Positions 33,428 through 45,066 of a stretch of DNA of 64,000 bases are shown piece after piece; within the stretch, counting starts at the first letter, position 1, and the number at the start of each line of letters is the position of its first letter. Source of the DNA: Providencia sp. (lineage in GTDB: Bacteria > Pseudomonadota > Gammaproteobacteria > Enterobacterales > Enterobacteriaceae); the NCBI RefSeq assembly GCF_003533305.1, contig NZ_DOEH01000005.1:1-64000 (forward strand), given 5' to 3'. The position numbers and the translations under genes were made by a program. Under the pieces are notes generated by a model that worked only from the letters and a program-made list of their open reading frames with translations, was not told where the DNA came from and did no database searches.

Positions 33428-34348
33428 ATGACAGAGAAAGTTGCGGTTCTATTAGGAGGAACGTCCGCTGAACGTGAAGTTTCACTTCAGTCAGGAAGTG
33501 CTGTATTGGCTGGTCTTCGCCAAGCAGGCATTGATGCGTATCCTATTGATACCAAAGACTTCCCTGTGGTGACGTTAAAAGAAGCAGGATTTGATAAAGT
33601 TTTCATTGCCCTACATGGCCGTGGTGGTGAAGACGGTACAATCCAAGGCATGCTTGAGTTTTTAGAACTTCCTTATACCGGTAGTGGTGTGATGGCATCG
33701 GCTTTGAGTATGGATAAACTGCGGACTAAACAGTTGTGGCAAGGTGCCGGACTGAGTGTTTCGCCTTATATTTCATTAACAAAACAACAATATGCAGAAA
33801 AAACCAAACAGCAAATCGCAGAACAAGCGATGCATTTGGGTCTTCCACTGATTGTTAAACCAAGTTTAGAAGGTTCGAGTGTTGGCATGAGCAAGGTTGA
33901 TAGCTTAGAAGCTCTGCCTGCTGCCCTTGAGCTCGCGTTTCGTTTTGATGAAACATTATTGATTGAAAAATGGCTTAGTGGCCCTGAATATACGGTTGCA
34001 GTGCTAGGTGATGAAACATTACCTTCAATCCGTATCCAACCACCGGGTATTTTTTATGACTATGAAGCAAAATATCTTTCTGACGAAACGCAGTATTTTT
34101 GCCCAAGTGGCTTAAATGCACAATTGGAGTCGGCATTGTCAGAATTGTCAATAAATGCATATAAAACTGTTGGTTGCCGTGGTTGGGGTCGAGTTGACGT
34201 AATGCAAGATAGTGATGGTCAATTTTACCTGTTAGAAGTGAATACCTCGCCAGGTATGACTAGCCATAGCTTAGTGCCAATGGCCGCTAATCAAGCAGGA
34301 TTGAATTTTTCGCAGTTAGTTGTGCGTATTTTGGAATTGGCTCGCTAA
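33428..34348 (+). CDS. ddlB: D-alanine:D-alanine ligase DdlB
   Basis: Makes the D-Ala-D-Ala used by MurF. It has 306 residues, as in E. coli. ATP-grasp signatures are present: [16 protein letters not shown] at the N terminus, [15 protein letters not shown] near 63, [14 protein letters not shown] near 144 and [17 protein letters not shown] near 271. Two bases separate it from the murC stop. Confidence 0.97.
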   Translation: MTEKVAVLLGGTSAEREVSLQSGSAVLAGLRQAGIDAYPIDTKDFPVVTLKEAGFDKVFIALHGRGGEDGTIQGMLEFLELPYTGSGVMASALSMDKLRTKQLWQGAGLSVSPYISLTKQQYAEKTKQQIAEQAMHLGLPLIVKPSLEGSSVGMSKVDSLEALPAALELAFRFDETLLIEKWLSGPEYTVAVLGDETLPSIRIQPPGIFYDYEAKYLSDETQYFCPSGLNAQLESALSELSINAYKTVGCRGWGRVDVMQDSDGQFYLLEVNTSPGMTSHSLVPMAANQAGLNFSQLVVRILELAR

Positions 34349-34349
34349 T

Positions 34350-35162
34350 ATGTCGCAGGCAGCGTTAAACGTTAAGCATCATAAACATAATAATGGGAAT
34401 GATGAAGACCCCTATTCGGGGCCAAGTAATGGTTCATTTTTGAGTGGATTGTTCTTTTTCTTAGTGGTTGTGAGTACAATCGTTTGGAGTGGTTGGACCG
34501 TGATGACTTGGATGAAGGATGCGGATAGGCTACCAATGTCCAAGTTAGTGTTGACAGGTGAGCGCCACTACACAAAGAACGATGATGTCAGAAAGGCGAT
34601 TTTATCCCTTGGGCAGCCAGGTACTTTTATGACTGTTGATGTGAATGCCATTCAAAATCAAATTAGTATGATGCCATGGATACGCCAAGTCACAGTGCGA
34701 AAACAGTGGCCAGATGAATTAAAGATCCATATTGCTGAGTATGTGCCGTTTGCCAGATGGAATGATCAAAACATGGTGGATGGGGAAGGGCGAGTGTTTA
34801 GCCTTCCCGTAACAGAAAATGGTAAAGGCGATTACGTCTTACTGTATGGACCTCAAGGAAGCCAGAAAGAAGTACTTAAAGAATATGTCATTTTAAAAGA
34901 TATTCTGGCGAAGCACGACTTGAAGTTAAAATCGATTTCAATGACAGCGCGAAATGCATGGCAGATAATCTTAGATAATGACGTAAGAATTGAGCTAGGT
35001 AAAAAAGAAGTATTAGAGCGGTTAAATAGATTCCTTGAACTTTATCCGCTTTTACAGCAAACAACGGATAAACGAGTTGATTATGTTGATCTTCGTTATA
35101 CCAGTGGTGCTGCGGTGGGGTGGGCGCCTTTATTGGTCGATGCCCCTCCGGGGTTTCAATAA
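34350..35162 (+). CDS. ftsQ: Cell division protein FtsQ
   Basis: Bitopic divisome scaffold that recruits FtsL and FtsB. The start at 34350 directly after the ddlB stop gives 270 residues (E. coli 276); a longer frame from 34320 lies inside ddlB. A cytoplasmic N terminus rich in His and Asn precedes one transmembrane helix (about 30-50). A POTRA domain follows ([38 protein letters not shown]) and then the beta domain ([25 protein letters not shown] region). Confidence 0.94.
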   Translation: MSQAALNVKHHKHNNGNDEDPYSGPSNGSFLSGLFFFLVVVSTIVWSGWTVMTWMKDADRLPMSKLVLTGERHYTKNDDVRKAILSLGQPGTFMTVDVNAIQNQISMMPWIRQVTVRKQWPDELKIHIAEYVPFARWNDQNMVDGEGRVFSLPVTENGKGDYVLLYGPQGSQKEVLKEYVILKDILAKHDLKLKSISMTARNAWQIILDNDVRIELGKKEVLERLNRFLELYPLLQQTTDKRVDYVDLRYTSGAAVGWAPLLVDAPPGFQ

Positions 35163-35198
35163 TAAATATTGCTAAGAACTCAAATTAGGCAGAAGCAA

Positions 35199-36455
35199 AT
35201 GATAAAAGCAACGGACAGAAAATTAGTGGTAGGCCTTGAGATTGGAACTTCCAAGGTATCGGCCCTTGTAGGCGAAATTCTGCCCGATGGTATGGTTAAT
35301 ATTATCGGGGTGGGAAGTTGCCCATCTCGTGGCATGGATAAAGGCGGCGTGAACGACCTTGAATCGGTTGTGAAATGCGTGCAAAGAGCAATTGATCAGG
35401 CTGAATTAATGGCCGATTGCCAAATATCCTCTGTCTACCTTGGGTTATCGGGTAAACATGTTAGCTGCCAGAATGAAATTGGAATGGTGCCAATTTCAGA
35501 AGAAGAAGTCACTCAAGAAGATGTTGATAGTGTCGTTCATACCGCAAAATCAGTTAGAGTACGCGATGAACACCGTATTTTGCATGTGATCCCGCAAGAG
35601 TTTGCGATTGACTATCAAGAAGGCATTAAAAATCCGGTTGGACTGTCCGGTGTTCGTATGCAAGCAAAAGTCCATTTAATCACCTGTCATAATGATATGG
35701 CAAAGAATATTGTTAAAGCGGTAGAGCGTTGTGGTTTAAAAGTTGATCAGCTTATATTTGCAGGTCTAGCCGCGAGTTACGCCGTTTTAACTGAAGATGA
35801 ACGTGAATTAGGTGTTTGTGTTGTCGATATTGGTGGCGGCACAATGGATATGGCTGTTTATACTGGTGGTGCTTTACGTCATACTAAGGTTATTCCTTAC
35901 GCAGGTAATGTGGTAACGAGTGACATCGCGTATGCTTTTGGTACACCACCGAGTGACGCAGAGGCCATCAAGGTTCGTCATGGTTGTGCGGTCGGCTCTA
36001 TTGTGAGTAAAGATGAAACCGTTGAAGTACCGAGTGTGGGCGGACGTCCACCAAGAAGCTTACAGCGGCAAACCTTAGCAGAAGTTATTGAGCCGCGTTA
36101 TACTGAGTTATTAAATCTAGTAAATGAAGAAATATTAAATTTACAGGAACAGTTACGCCAACAAGGTGTCAAACACCATCTGGCAGCGGGTATTGTTTTG
36201 ACGGGCGGCGCGGCACAAATCGATGGATTAGTCGAATGTGCACAGAAAGTCTTCCATACACAAGTCAGAATTGGTGCTCCACTTAATATAACTGGATTAA
36301 CAGATTATGCGCAGGAGCCATACTACTCAACAGCAGTAGGGCTTCTACATTACGGCAAAGAAAGCCATCTTGGCGATGATACCGAGACGGAAAAACGTGC
36401 TTCAGTTAGCAATTGGTTTAGTAAAATCACGAGCTGGTTGAGAAAAGAATTTTAA
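35199..36455 (+). CDS. ftsA: Cell division protein FtsA
   Basis: Actin-like protein that tethers FtsZ filaments to the membrane. The start [17 protein letters not shown] at 35199 gives 418 residues (E. coli 420); an in-frame start ten codons earlier is not conserved. The ATP-binding [17 protein letters not shown] is near 206, [11 protein letters not shown] near 335, and the C-terminal amphipathic membrane helix ends in SWLRKEF. 36 bases after ftsQ. Confidence 0.96.
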   Translation: MIKATDRKLVVGLEIGTSKVSALVGEILPDGMVNIIGVGSCPSRGMDKGGVNDLESVVKCVQRAIDQAELMADCQISSVYLGLSGKHVSCQNEIGMVPISEEEVTQEDVDSVVHTAKSVRVRDEHRILHVIPQEFAIDYQEGIKNPVGLSGVRMQAKVHLITCHNDMAKNIVKAVERCGLKVDQLIFAGLAASYAVLTEDERELGVCVVDIGGGTMDMAVYTGGALRHTKVIPYAGNVVTSDIAYAFGTPPSDAEAIKVRHGCAVGSIVSKDETVEVPSVGGRPPRSLQRQTLAEVIEPRYTELLNLVNEEILNLQEQLRQQGVKHHLAAGIVLTGGAAQIDGLVECAQKVFHTQVRIGAPLNITGLTDYAQEPYYSTAVGLLHYGKESHLGDDTETEKRASVSNWFSKITSWLRKEF

Positions 36456-36511
36456 TTTTTATTCAGAAGCATATTATTAGCTTCGAAGTAAGCACAAAAC
36501 GGAGAGAAATT

Positions 36512-37669
36512 ATGTTTGAACCAATGGAGCTAACCAATGATGCGGTGATTAAAGTCATCGGTGTTGGTGGCGGCGGCGGTAATGCCGTAGAACACATGGT
36601 GCGTGAGCGTATCGAAGGCGTTGAATTCTTCGCTGTGAACACTGACGCACAAGCCTTGCGCAAAACAGCAGTAGGGCAAACCATTCAGATAGGTACGGGT
36701 ATTACTAAAGGTCTGGGCGCTGGCGCAAATCCTGAAGTTGGCCGCAATGCTGCTGAAGAAGACCGCGAAGCATTACGTAATGCCCTCGATGGTGCCGATA
36801 TGGTATTCATCGCAGCTGGTATGGGTGGTGGTACTGGTACTGGTGCAGCGCCAGTGGTTGCTGAAGTTGCCAAAGAATTAGGTATTTTGACTGTTGCTGT
36901 CGTGACAAAGCCATTCAATTTTGAAGGCAAAAAACGTATGGCATTTGCAGAGGCTGGTATCACTGAGTTGTCAAAGCATGTTGACTCATTGATCACCATT
37001 CCTAATGATAAATTATTAAAAGTACTTGGTCGTGGTATCTCTTTACTTGATGCTTTCGGTGCGGCAAATGACGTACTTAAAGGTGCAGTTCAAGGTATCG
37101 CAGAACTAATTACTCGCCCAGGTTTAATGAACGTAGACTTTGCTGACGTGCGTACTGTTATGTCAGAAATGGGCTATGCGATGATGGGTTCCGGTGTCGC
37201 TCGTGGTGAAGATAGAGCTGAAGAAGCTGCTGAAATGGCAATTTCTAGCCCACTGCTAGAAGATATCGACTTGTCTGGTGCGCGTGGTGTGTTGGTTAAC
37301 ATTACGGCTGGTTTTGACCTGCGTTTGGATGAGTTTGAAACGGTAGGTAATACTATTCGTGCATTCGCATCTGATAATGCAACGGTTGTAATTGGTACTT
37401 CTCTAGACCCAGAAATGCACGAAGAGCTGCGTGTGACTGTTGTTGCTACAGGTATTGGCATGGACAAACGTCCAGAAATTACTTTAGTAAGCAATAAAAT
37501 GTCTCAGCAAACATCAATGGAGCAACGCTATCAGCAAATGCAAAATAGCATGTCTTCATTAACAGAAGAGAAACCAGCGGCTAAAGCGGTCAATGACCAA
37601 AATACGCAAACAAATAAAGAACCGGATTATCTTGATATTCCTGCGTTCTTGCGTAAGCAAGCCGATTAA
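36512..37669 (+). CDS. ftsZ: Tubulin-like division protein FtsZ
   Basis: GTPase that forms the Z ring. The 385 residues (E. coli 383) have the GTP signature [14 protein letters not shown] near 106, [19 protein letters not shown] with the T7/synergy-loop region, a variable glutamine-rich linker after about 320, and the conserved C-terminal peptide [15 protein letters not shown] that binds FtsA, ZipA and ZapD. The start follows CGGAGAG. Confidence 0.97.
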   Translation: MFEPMELTNDAVIKVIGVGGGGGNAVEHMVRERIEGVEFFAVNTDAQALRKTAVGQTIQIGTGITKGLGAGANPEVGRNAAEEDREALRNALDGADMVFIAAGMGGGTGTGAAPVVAEVAKELGILTVAVVTKPFNFEGKKRMAFAEAGITELSKHVDSLITIPNDKLLKVLGRGISLLDAFGAANDVLKGAVQGIAELITRPGLMNVDFADVRTVMSEMGYAMMGSGVARGEDRAEEAAEMAISSPLLEDIDLSGARGVLVNITAGFDLRLDEFETVGNTIRAFASDNATVVIGTSLDPEMHEELRVTVVATGIGMDKRPEITLVSNKMSQQTSMEQRYQQMQNSMSSLTEEKPAAKAVNDQNTQTNKEPDYLDIPAFLRKQAD

Positions 37670-37710
37670 TTTTTAATTATATTGGATTCTCCGCTTTTTG
37701 TGCTAAAATT

Positions 37711-37744
37711 TCCTACTGATTGTCCTGTATGATAATCAGTAGGA
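37711..37744 (+). other. Hairpin between ftsZ and lpxC
   Basis: TCCTACTGATT (37711-37721) pairs perfectly with AATCAGTAGGA (37734-37744), 11 bp with a 12-base loop, 25 bases before lpxC. There is no T-tract, so it may shape the lpxC leader rather than terminate. Confidence 0.55.
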
Positions 37745-37751
37745 CTTATAA

Positions 37752-38687
<936 letters not shown>

Positions 38688-38729
38688 ATTAAGCTTATAC
38701 AGCAGTGCTATTGCTATCTCTGAAATGAT

Positions 38730-39263
38730 TTAATCAGAGTTAGTCTTTCCTCTGTTGGCTGCACTAGTACTCTCTCCGGCTAGTGCAGCCAACCGCTCAA
38801 ATTTTTCTTTCAATCCCTTAGGGCTTCTTTTTGCCAGTTTTAATAGCTGATCAGCGGTCTCTAAACTTATTTTTCTTTCATTCTTTTTTTGCTTAAATGG
38901 TGCTGTTTGCTTATTGAATGAGCTATTTTGCCTTGTTTTTCGCATTAGATCTGGGTTGATTCTGATGTCGATTGAAGATAAAGATGGTAGAATAGAAGTT
39001 CTTAATGCAGAAAGTAGATTTATTTTTTCGTAATTAAGTCGGGTCATCCAACTGGCATTAGCTACTTCGATAACCATAATATTATTACGATAGTTAGCAA
39101 CTCGGCACATGGGTTTAAGTTCAGTCGGTAGTAAATCACCCACAATGCGATTCAGTTTGATAATGGCTTTTGCATTTTGCTGAATAATTTGTAAGGGGCT
39201 CGACGTTTTCGCTAATGAGCCTTCGAGAACATCAAAAAGTGCTTGTGGTTGACTATCTCTCAT
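38730..39263 (-). CDS. DUF721 (DciA-like) protein
   Basis: A 177-residue protein. Its first 100 residues (LNRIVGDLLPTELKPMCRVANYRNNIMVIEVANASWMTRLNYEKINLLSALR region) fit the DUF721 fold, the KH-like domain of the replicative-helicase operator DciA. The tail is basic and disordered (KQKKNERKISLETADQLL, SPKGLKEKFERLAALAGES). It is convergent with lpxC and divergent from secM. Enterics use the DnaC-type helicase loader, so the role of this protein here is unclear; DUF721 genes at this site in other enterics are known to me only from memory. No catalytic motif is expected. Confidence 0.75.
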   Translation of the reverse strand: MRDSQPQALFDVLEGSLAKTSSPLQIIQQNAKAIIKLNRIVGDLLPTELKPMCRVANYRNNIMVIEVANASWMTRLNYEKINLLSALRTSILPSLSSIDIRINPDLMRKTRQNSSFNKQTAPFKQKKNERKISLETADQLLKLAKRSPKGLKEKFERLAALAGESTSAANRGKTNSD

Positions 39264-39347
39264 TGTTAGCTCCGACTTCCGAGTGATGATGATTAAAATC
39301 TATGTGCGAATCATGCTACTGTAACAGATAAATTATATAAGAGTTCG

Positions 39348-39875
39348 ATGGGTATTTTAAATTTTTGGCGACAATTAGGAAGAAGATACTTTTGGTCCCA
39401 CCTTTTACTTGGTGTGGTGGCTACAGGTGTCGGCTTGCCTACAATTTTAAATGCGCTATCTGAATCACAACATACTCAAATCAACTCTTCGCCTGTTAAT
39501 CGTCAAAGCCAAGCGGTTAATGCTTTCGATAATCTATTTGCACAACAGAATTCCCAGCGTTCTTCCTCATCTTCTTCTTATTCTGTTAATTACTGGCAGC
39601 AGCATGCAGTCAGAAATGTGATTAGACAGCTTACATTTGCTTTCTCCACTCAAGAAGATGACGATTCAAATAAACAAGAAGCTCAAAAAGAACCATTACT
39701 TGCGCCTCAGTTAATGTTAGATACGCTATATGCCATGTTGGGGCAGCGTTCACTTCAATTGCATGAAAATGTAGCTCAAACAAGCAGTTATGTTTATCCT
39801 CTCTTTATTACATATCAACCCGCGATATGGATTGCTCAGGTTCATGGCATCAGGGCTGGCCCTGTTATTGCCTAG
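39348..39875 (+). CDS. secM: Secretion monitor SecM
   Basis: Secreted arrest peptide whose stalling in the ribosome exposes the secA start site when export is limiting. The 175 residues (E. coli 170) have a basic N terminus with a hydrophobic signal segment (about 15-35) and a serine-rich linker. The C-terminal arrest motif is WIAQVHGIRAGP, ending at Pro172 with three residues to spare. Trp161, Ile162 and GIRAGP 167-172 match the E. coli consensus, but the position of the E. coli arrest Phe150 is Tyr156 here. secA follows after 94 bases. Confidence 0.93.
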   Translation: MGILNFWRQLGRRYFWSHLLLGVVATGVGLPTILNALSESQHTQINSSPVNRQSQAVNAFDNLFAQQNSQRSSSSSSYSVNYWQQHAVRNVIRQLTFAFSTQEDDDSNKQEAQKEPLLAPQLMLDTLYAMLGQRSLQLHENVAQTSSYVYPLFITYQPAIWIAQVHGIRAGPVIA

Positions 39876-39969
39876 TTACTATTAACGCGATTACATCACT
39901 TGTTCGTGTGGTATATCGTCGTTCAAATTTATTATTAAATAACTAATTGATTTTCCTGAGATATAAAAT

Positions 39970-42681
39970 ATGTTAACAAAATTATTAACGAAAGTTTTTG
40001 GTAGCCGTAACGATCGTACGCTGCGTCGTTTACGTAAAGAAGTTGAAAAAATTAATCGCCTTGAGCCTGAATATGAAAAACTCACTGACGAAGAATTAAA
40101 AGCAAAAACGGCTGAGTTTCGTGAGCGTTTAAGCAAAAATGAAAGTTTAGACAGTCTTATTCCAGAGGCGTTTGCAACAGTACGTGAAGCTAGCCGACGT
40201 GTTTTTGGTATGCGTCACTTCGATGTTCAGTTAATCGGTGGTATGGTTTTGAATGAACGCTGTATCGCAGAAATGCGTACAGGTGAAGGTAAAACGCTGA
40301 CGGCAACTTTGCCCGCTTACCTCAATGCATTGACTGGTAAGGGCGTTCACGTAGTAACCGTGAATGACTATTTGGCTAAGCGAGATGCGGAAAATAACCG
40401 TCCATTATTTGAATTTCTCGGTTTAACTATCGGTATTAACTTATCAGGTATGGCTCCTCCTGCTAAGCGTCAAGCTTATGCAGAAGACATTACTTACGGT
40501 ACCAATAACGAATTCGGTTTTGACTATTTACGCGACAACATGGCATTTAGTCCTGAAGAGCGCGTTCAACGCAAACTACACTATGCATTGGTGGATGAAG
40601 TTGACTCAATCTTAATCGATGAGGCGCGTACACCACTTATCATTTCAGGGCCTGCGGAAGATAGCTCTGAACTGTATCAAAAAGTTGATAAATTAATACC
40701 AAAGCTTATTCGCCAAGAGAAAGAAGATTCAGATACTTTCCACGGTGAAGGTCACTTTTCTGTTGATGAAAAAGCGCGTCAAGTTACGATTACAGAGCGT
40801 GGTTTAGTATTGGTTGAAGAGTTATTGGCCGAAGAGGGCTTGATGACTGAGGGTGAGTCACTGTATTCGCCTGCGAACATTATGTTAATGCATCATGTTA
40901 TGGCCGGTCTGCGGGCTCATGCATTGTTTACCCTTGATGTTGACTACATCGTTAAAGATGGCCAAGTTGTTATTGTCGATGAGCATACAGGTCGTACAAT
41001 GGAAGGCCGTCGTTGGTCTGATGGTCTGCATCAAGCAGTAGAAGCGAAAGAAGGTGTTGAAATTCAAAATGAAAACCAAACACTGGCTTCGATAACATTC
41101 CAGAACTATTTCCGTTTATATGAAAAATTAGCGGGTATGACAGGTACTGCTGATACAGAAGCATTCGAGTTTAGCTCAATCTATAAGCTTGATACCATTG
41201 TTATTCCAACTAACCGCCCTATGGTACGTAAAGATTTACCTGACTTAGTTTATATGAACGAAGCAGATAAATTTGAGGCTATCATTGAAGATATTCGTGA
41301 AAGAACGGCTAATGGTCAACCGGTTCTGGTTGGTACAATTTCAATCGAAAAATCAGAGCTTATTTCTAATGCACTGAAAAAAGCTAAAATTGCGCATAAC
41401 GTTTTGAATGCAAAGTTCCACGCAATGGAAGCGGAAATTATTGCAAACGCAGGTCAATCTGCTGCGGTAACAATTGCAACTAACATGGCTGGTCGTGGTA
41501 CCGATATCGTGCTTGGCGGTAGCTGGCAGACAGAAGTCGCCGCATTAGAAGAACCGACTCAAGAACAAATTGATGAAATTAAAGCGCAATGGAAAATTCG
41601 CCATGATGCAGTATTAGCATCGGGTGGTTTACATATTATTGGTACAGAGCGCCATGAATCTCGTCGTATTGATAACCAGTTACGTGGTCGTGCCGGTCGT
41701 CAAGGGGATGCGGGTTCATCTCGTTTCTATCTTTCAATGGAAGATGCATTAATGCGTATTTTCGCATCAGACCGTGTTACTGGGATGATGAAAAAATTAG
41801 GTATGAAACCAGGGGAAGCGATTGAACATCCTTGGGTTACCAAAGCAATTGCTAATGCTCAGCGTAAAGTTGAAAGCCGTAACTTTGATATTCGTAAGCA
41901 GCTACTTGAGTACGATGATGTTGCGAGTGACCAGCGTCGTGCAATCTATTCACAGCGTAATGAATTACTTGATGGCGGTGATATTAAAGAAACCGTTGAT
42001 AGTATTCGTGAAGATGTCTTTACTACGACAATGGATGCCTATATCCCACCACAATCGTTAGAAGAAATGTGGGATATCGACGGATTGCATCAGCGTCTTG
42101 TTAACGATTTCGATTTAGATTTACCAATGAAAGAGTGGCTTGATAAAGAGCCAGAGCTGCATGAAGAAACACTTCGTGAGCGCATTATGGAAAAAGCAGT
42201 TGAAATTTATCAACGTAAAGAAGAAATTGTTGGCGTTGAAGCTATGCGTAATTTCGAAAAAGGTATCATGCTACAAACTTTAGATACCTTATGGAAAGAA
42301 CATTTAGCATCAATGGACTACCTGCGCCAAGGTATCCATTTACGTGGTTATGCACAAAAAGATCCTAAGCAAGAGTACAAACGCGAATCGTTTAGCATGT
42401 TTGCTAATATGCTTGAAACTTTAAAATATGAAGTGATAAGCACGTTATCTAAAGTTCAAGTTCGCTTACCTGAAGAAGTTGAAGCATTAGAGCAACAGCG
42501 CAGAGAAGAAGCTGAACGTTTAGCGAAAAAACAACAGCTAAGTCATGATTCTAGTGCTGAATCTTTAATGACAGAAACGGAAGCTAAGATTGCAACACAA
42601 GGTCATAAAATAGGTCGTAATGATCCATGTCCTTGCGGTTCAGGTAAGAAATATAAACAGTGTCATGGCCGATTGAATTAA
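39970..42681 (+). CDS. secA: Preprotein translocase ATPase SecA
   Basis: Motor that drives preproteins through SecYEG. The 903 residues (E. coli 901) have the Walker [14 protein letters not shown] near 102, [20 protein letters not shown] (DEAD-like), the preprotein cross-linking domain, [17 protein letters not shown], the helical scaffold and wing, and a C-terminal zinc finger [14 protein letters not shown]. Its start has only a weak ribosome site, which suits control by SecM stalling. Confidence 0.98.
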   Translation: MLTKLLTKVFGSRNDRTLRRLRKEVEKINRLEPEYEKLTDEELKAKTAEFRERLSKNESLDSLIPEAFATVREASRRVFGMRHFDVQLIGGMVLNERCIAEMRTGEGKTLTATLPAYLNALTGKGVHVVTVNDYLAKRDAENNRPLFEFLGLTIGINLSGMAPPAKRQAYAEDITYGTNNEFGFDYLRDNMAFSPEERVQRKLHYALVDEVDSILIDEARTPLIISGPAEDSSELYQKVDKLIPKLIRQEKEDSDTFHGEGHFSVDEKARQVTITERGLVLVEELLAEEGLMTEGESLYSPANIMLMHHVMAGLRAHALFTLDVDYIVKDGQVVIVDEHTGRTMEGRRWSDGLHQAVEAKEGVEIQNENQTLASITFQNYFRLYEKLAGMTGTADTEAFEFSSIYKLDTIVIPTNRPMVRKDLPDLVYMNEADKFEAIIEDIRERTANGQPVLVGTISIEKSELISNALKKAKIAHNVLNAKFHAMEAEIIANAGQSAAVTIATNMAGRGTDIVLGGSWQTEVAALEEPTQEQIDEIKAQWKIRHDAVLASGGLHIIGTERHESRRIDNQLRGRAGRQGDAGSSRFYLSMEDALMRIFASDRVTGMMKKLGMKPGEAIEHPWVTKAIANAQRKVESRNFDIRKQLLEYDDVASDQRRAIYSQRNELLDGGDIKETVDSIREDVFTTTMDAYIPPQSLEEMWDIDGLHQRLVNDFDLDLPMKEWLDKEPELHEETLRERIMEKAVEIYQRKEEIVGVEAMRNFEKGIMLQTLDTLWKEHLASMDYLRQGIHLRGYAQKDPKQEYKRESFSMFANMLETLKYEVISTLSKVQVRLPEEVEALEQQRREEAERLAKKQQLSHDSSAESLMTETEAKIATQGHKIGRNDPCPCGSGKKYKQCHGRLN

Positions 42682-42744
42682 TGTTCAATCTACTGATTAA
42701 GTTGAACGATTAAATCGTAAAACGATCAATTATAAAAAATAAGA

Positions 42745-42768
42745 AAGGCGGGACTTCCCGCCTTTTTA
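42745..42768 (+). terminator. Intrinsic terminator of secM-secA
   Basis: AAGGCGGGA pairs with TCCCGCCTT around a two-base loop and ends in a T-run. It lies 64 bases after secA and directly before mutT. Confidence 0.85.
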
Positions 42769-42779
42769 ACGAAGAAATT

Positions 42780-43172
42780 ATGGAAAAAAAACATCTGCAT
42801 ATCGCTGCAGGTATTATTCGTAATACAAAGCAGCAAATATTCATAACTGAGCGCCCAGAAGGTACTCATATGGCCGGATTTTGGGAGTTTCCCGGAGGAA
42901 AGTTAGAGCAAGGTGAACAGCCTGAAGATGCTTTAATTAGGGAACTTGAGGAAGAAGTTGGTATTATAGTTACAGAAAGCAAATTATTTCACAGGGTTGA
43001 GCATGAACTAGACGATAGGTTTATAACACTTTACTTTTTTATCGTATTGGTCTGGCATAATGAGCCTTATGGAAAAGAAGGGCAAAAATCACGTTGGGTA
43101 GAGCAGCAAGATTTGATCGCAAGTGAATTTCCGCCTGCTAATCGTATTATTGTGGAAATGCTGACTCAATAA
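42780..43172 (+). CDS. mutT: 8-oxo-dGTP diphosphatase MutT
   Basis: Nudix hydrolase that removes oxidised guanine nucleotides. The 130 residues (E. coli 129) have a complete Nudix box, GGKLEQGEQPEDALIRELEEEVGI at about 38-61 with its conserved Gly, Glu and REXXEE residues. The start codon follows only 12 bases after the secA terminator, in the AACGAAGAA context, so transcription may come through that terminator or from a promoter within secA. Confidence 0.94.
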   Translation: MEKKHLHIAAGIIRNTKQQIFITERPEGTHMAGFWEFPGGKLEQGEQPEDALIRELEEEVGIIVTESKLFHRVEHELDDRFITLYFFIVLVWHNEPYGKEGQKSRWVEQQDLIASEFPPANRIIVEMLTQ

Positions 43173-43219
43173 TTTCAGCTACCAATGATATTGAAAAATT
43201 TTAATAAATAATGGTAAGT

Positions 43220-43254
43220 GGAAAGCATATCGTATCAACTTATGCTTCCCATTT
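43220..43254 (+). terminator. Probable terminator of mutT
   Basis: GGAAAGCATA (43220-43229) pairs with TATGCTTCC (43241-43249) with one bulged A, followed by CATTTT. It sits in the mutT/yacG convergent gap. Confidence 0.5.
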
Positions 43255-43277
43255 TAAATTTAAAGATAAGTAGGCAA

Positions 43278-43481
43278 TTAACCATTATTCTCTGGTAGTT
43301 CACTCCAATTATCGCTGTCTGATATCTCGCCTTGGCTTTCAATATATTTTTCTTCGCTTGCCCATTCTCCAAGATCAATCAATTGACAGCGTTTACTGCA
43401 AAATGGACGAAAGGGACTATCTTCATTCCAAACAACTGTTTTTTGGCAGGTTGGACAATTTACTTCAATATATTCATTCAT
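43278..43481 (-). CDS. yacG: DNA gyrase inhibitor YacG
   Basis: Small zinc protein that binds GyrB. The 67 residues (E. coli 65) have the zinc ligands in CPTC (9-12) and CSKRC (28-32), then [14 protein letters not shown], the family core, and an acidic C terminus. It follows zapD on the same strand, as in E. coli (coaE-zapD-yacG). Confidence 0.95.
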   Translation of the reverse strand: MNEYIEVNCPTCQKTVVWNEDSPFRPFCSKRCQLIDLGEWASEEKYIESQGEISDSDNWSELPENNG

Positions 43482-43513
43482 AAAAATTTTTCACTCGTAA
43501 ATGTTTGCTTTCA

Positions 43514-44272
43514 TCAGCAGCAAGATAGTTCAAAGGTGATGACTTCGGGTAGTATACCATTCTCACTATCTATGTGGAGAAAACGAAGAGCAAAACGTGT
43601 TTTATGGCCTGAAATTTGAGGATAAATAAGATGTTCTGCAGATAACTTAATTCGAAGGAGTTCTTTTCCTTCCACGCTATCTTGAAAAAATCCATTATGT
43701 GATGCTTTAGTTTCGAAAGTTCCGGATTGGCGAATTAAGGTTAGAATGGTTTGCAATATGTCTTTTAATGGTTCAATGCTATCAAGCCAGCCTTTAATTG
43801 TGTTATCTCTTTGAGATTGAGGGATATTTAACCATAGCTGTAATGTTGGTAAATCGAAGCTACAGCATCCCCCTGGAATACTTAGGCGTTGACGAACCAT
43901 ACTGATGATTTTATCAGATCTTAGCTGATGCCCAGATCGAGATGCTGACATTAATCGGCTGATTTTTTCCGATAGCTCGTTAAGTAAAGAGTTAATTAAT
44001 TGATTATCAGCATTTGGTGACTCAGCCCAAGTTAATAAACGAGATCGTTGTTTTTCGAGTTCTTTTACAAGCTCAGAGCGGACTTCACCTCTATCAAGTA
44101 TTTCAATTAATTCAGAAATAGCACGAAAAAAAGCAATACCTGAAGAATAGGAGGTAATATGACTAAGTTCATAAACTTGCGCTAAAAGGGTTTCAAGGCG
44201 CAACCAAGAGCGGATTTTTTCATTCATTGGATATTCATAGGTGATGAAGTTTGTTGAAGTTAGTTCGCCCAT
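43514..44272 (-). CDS. zapD: Z-ring associated protein ZapD
   Basis: Bundles FtsZ filaments by binding the FtsZ C-terminal tail. The 252 residues (E. coli 247) match in TYEYPMNEKIRSWLRLE, RSGHQLRSDKIISMVRQRLSIPGG CCSFDLP (split here) and LPEVITFELSCC at the C terminus. It lies 8 bases after coaE, which suggests an operon. Confidence 0.94.
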   Translation of the reverse strand: MGELTSTNFITYEYPMNEKIRSWLRLETLLAQVYELSHITSYSSGIAFFRAISELIEILDRGEVRSELVKELEKQRSRLLTWAESPNADNQLINSLLNELSEKISRLMSASRSGHQLRSDKIISMVRQRLSIPGGCCSFDLPTLQLWLNIPQSQRDNTIKGWLDSIEPLKDILQTILTLIRQSGTFETKASHNGFFQDSVEGKELLRIKLSAEHLIYPQISGHKTRFALRFLHIDSENGILPEVITFELSCC

Positions 44273-44280
44273 TAAAATTC

Positions 44281-44886
44281 CTATTTTTTAGTTTTTGCTT
44301 GTGTTAAATATTGTTTGTGAAGTGCTGCAACCTTATTGGCAATACTGGGACCATTTGTATGATTTGTAACTATATCATCTGCATAAGATAAGCGCTTTTC
44401 TCTACTGACTTGTGCATTTAATATATTAATAGCTTGTTCACGGCTAATGTTATCTCTTTCAATGGTTCTTAATATTTGCTCTTCTTCAGTTACATCAACT
44501 ACAAGTACTCGATCCGCTAAGTGAGAAATATTATTTTCTATTAGTAAGGGAACAACCCATATGACATATGGATAATTAACTTGCTGTAATTGTTTTTTTG
44601 TTTCTTTCTGAATTAGTGGATGAAGTAATGCATTTAACCATTTCTTTTGTTCAATATTAGAAAAAATAATTTCTCGTAGATAGTTTCTATTCAGGGAGCC
44701 ATCAACATTAAGGATTGCCTTTCCAAAATGCAATGCAATAGCATCTAAGGCTGGAGTACCGGGTTCCACAACTTGTCGTGCAATGATATCAGCATCGACA
44801 ACAGGCACGCCAAGCGCCGCAAATTCATTTGCAACGGTTGTTTTACCACTTCCAATACCACCTGTTAAAGCGACTATATAGGACAT
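44281..44886 (-). CDS. coaE: Dephospho-CoA kinase CoaE
   Basis: Last step of CoA synthesis, phosphorylating the ribose 3'-OH of dephospho-CoA. The 201 residues (E. coli 206) have the P-loop [12 protein letters not shown] near 8-19, [19 protein letters not shown] and WVVPLLIEN. First gene of coaE-zapD-yacG; E. coli guaC is absent upstream. Confidence 0.95.
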   Translation of the reverse strand: MSYIVALTGGIGSGKTTVANEFAALGVPVVDADIIARQVVEPGTPALDAIALHFGKAILNVDGSLNRNYLREIIFSNIEQKKWLNALLHPLIQKETKKQLQQVNYPYVIWVVPLLIENNISHLADRVLVVDVTEEEQILRTIERDNISREQAINILNAQVSREKRLSYADDIVTNHTNGPSIANKVAALHKQYLTQAKTKK

Positions 44887-45066
44887 AATATTTATTCATT
44901 TATATATTGTTAATAAAAATAGATTACACTGAAATTTCGAATTTGTCTGCTCTCACTGTAACATATATGACATACAATTTATAACATATAACAAGAGTGG
45001 GGGACATATACAAATTACATTCTGTTTATAACATAAAGGTAAAAATTTTATCCCTAGAATAGGTTA

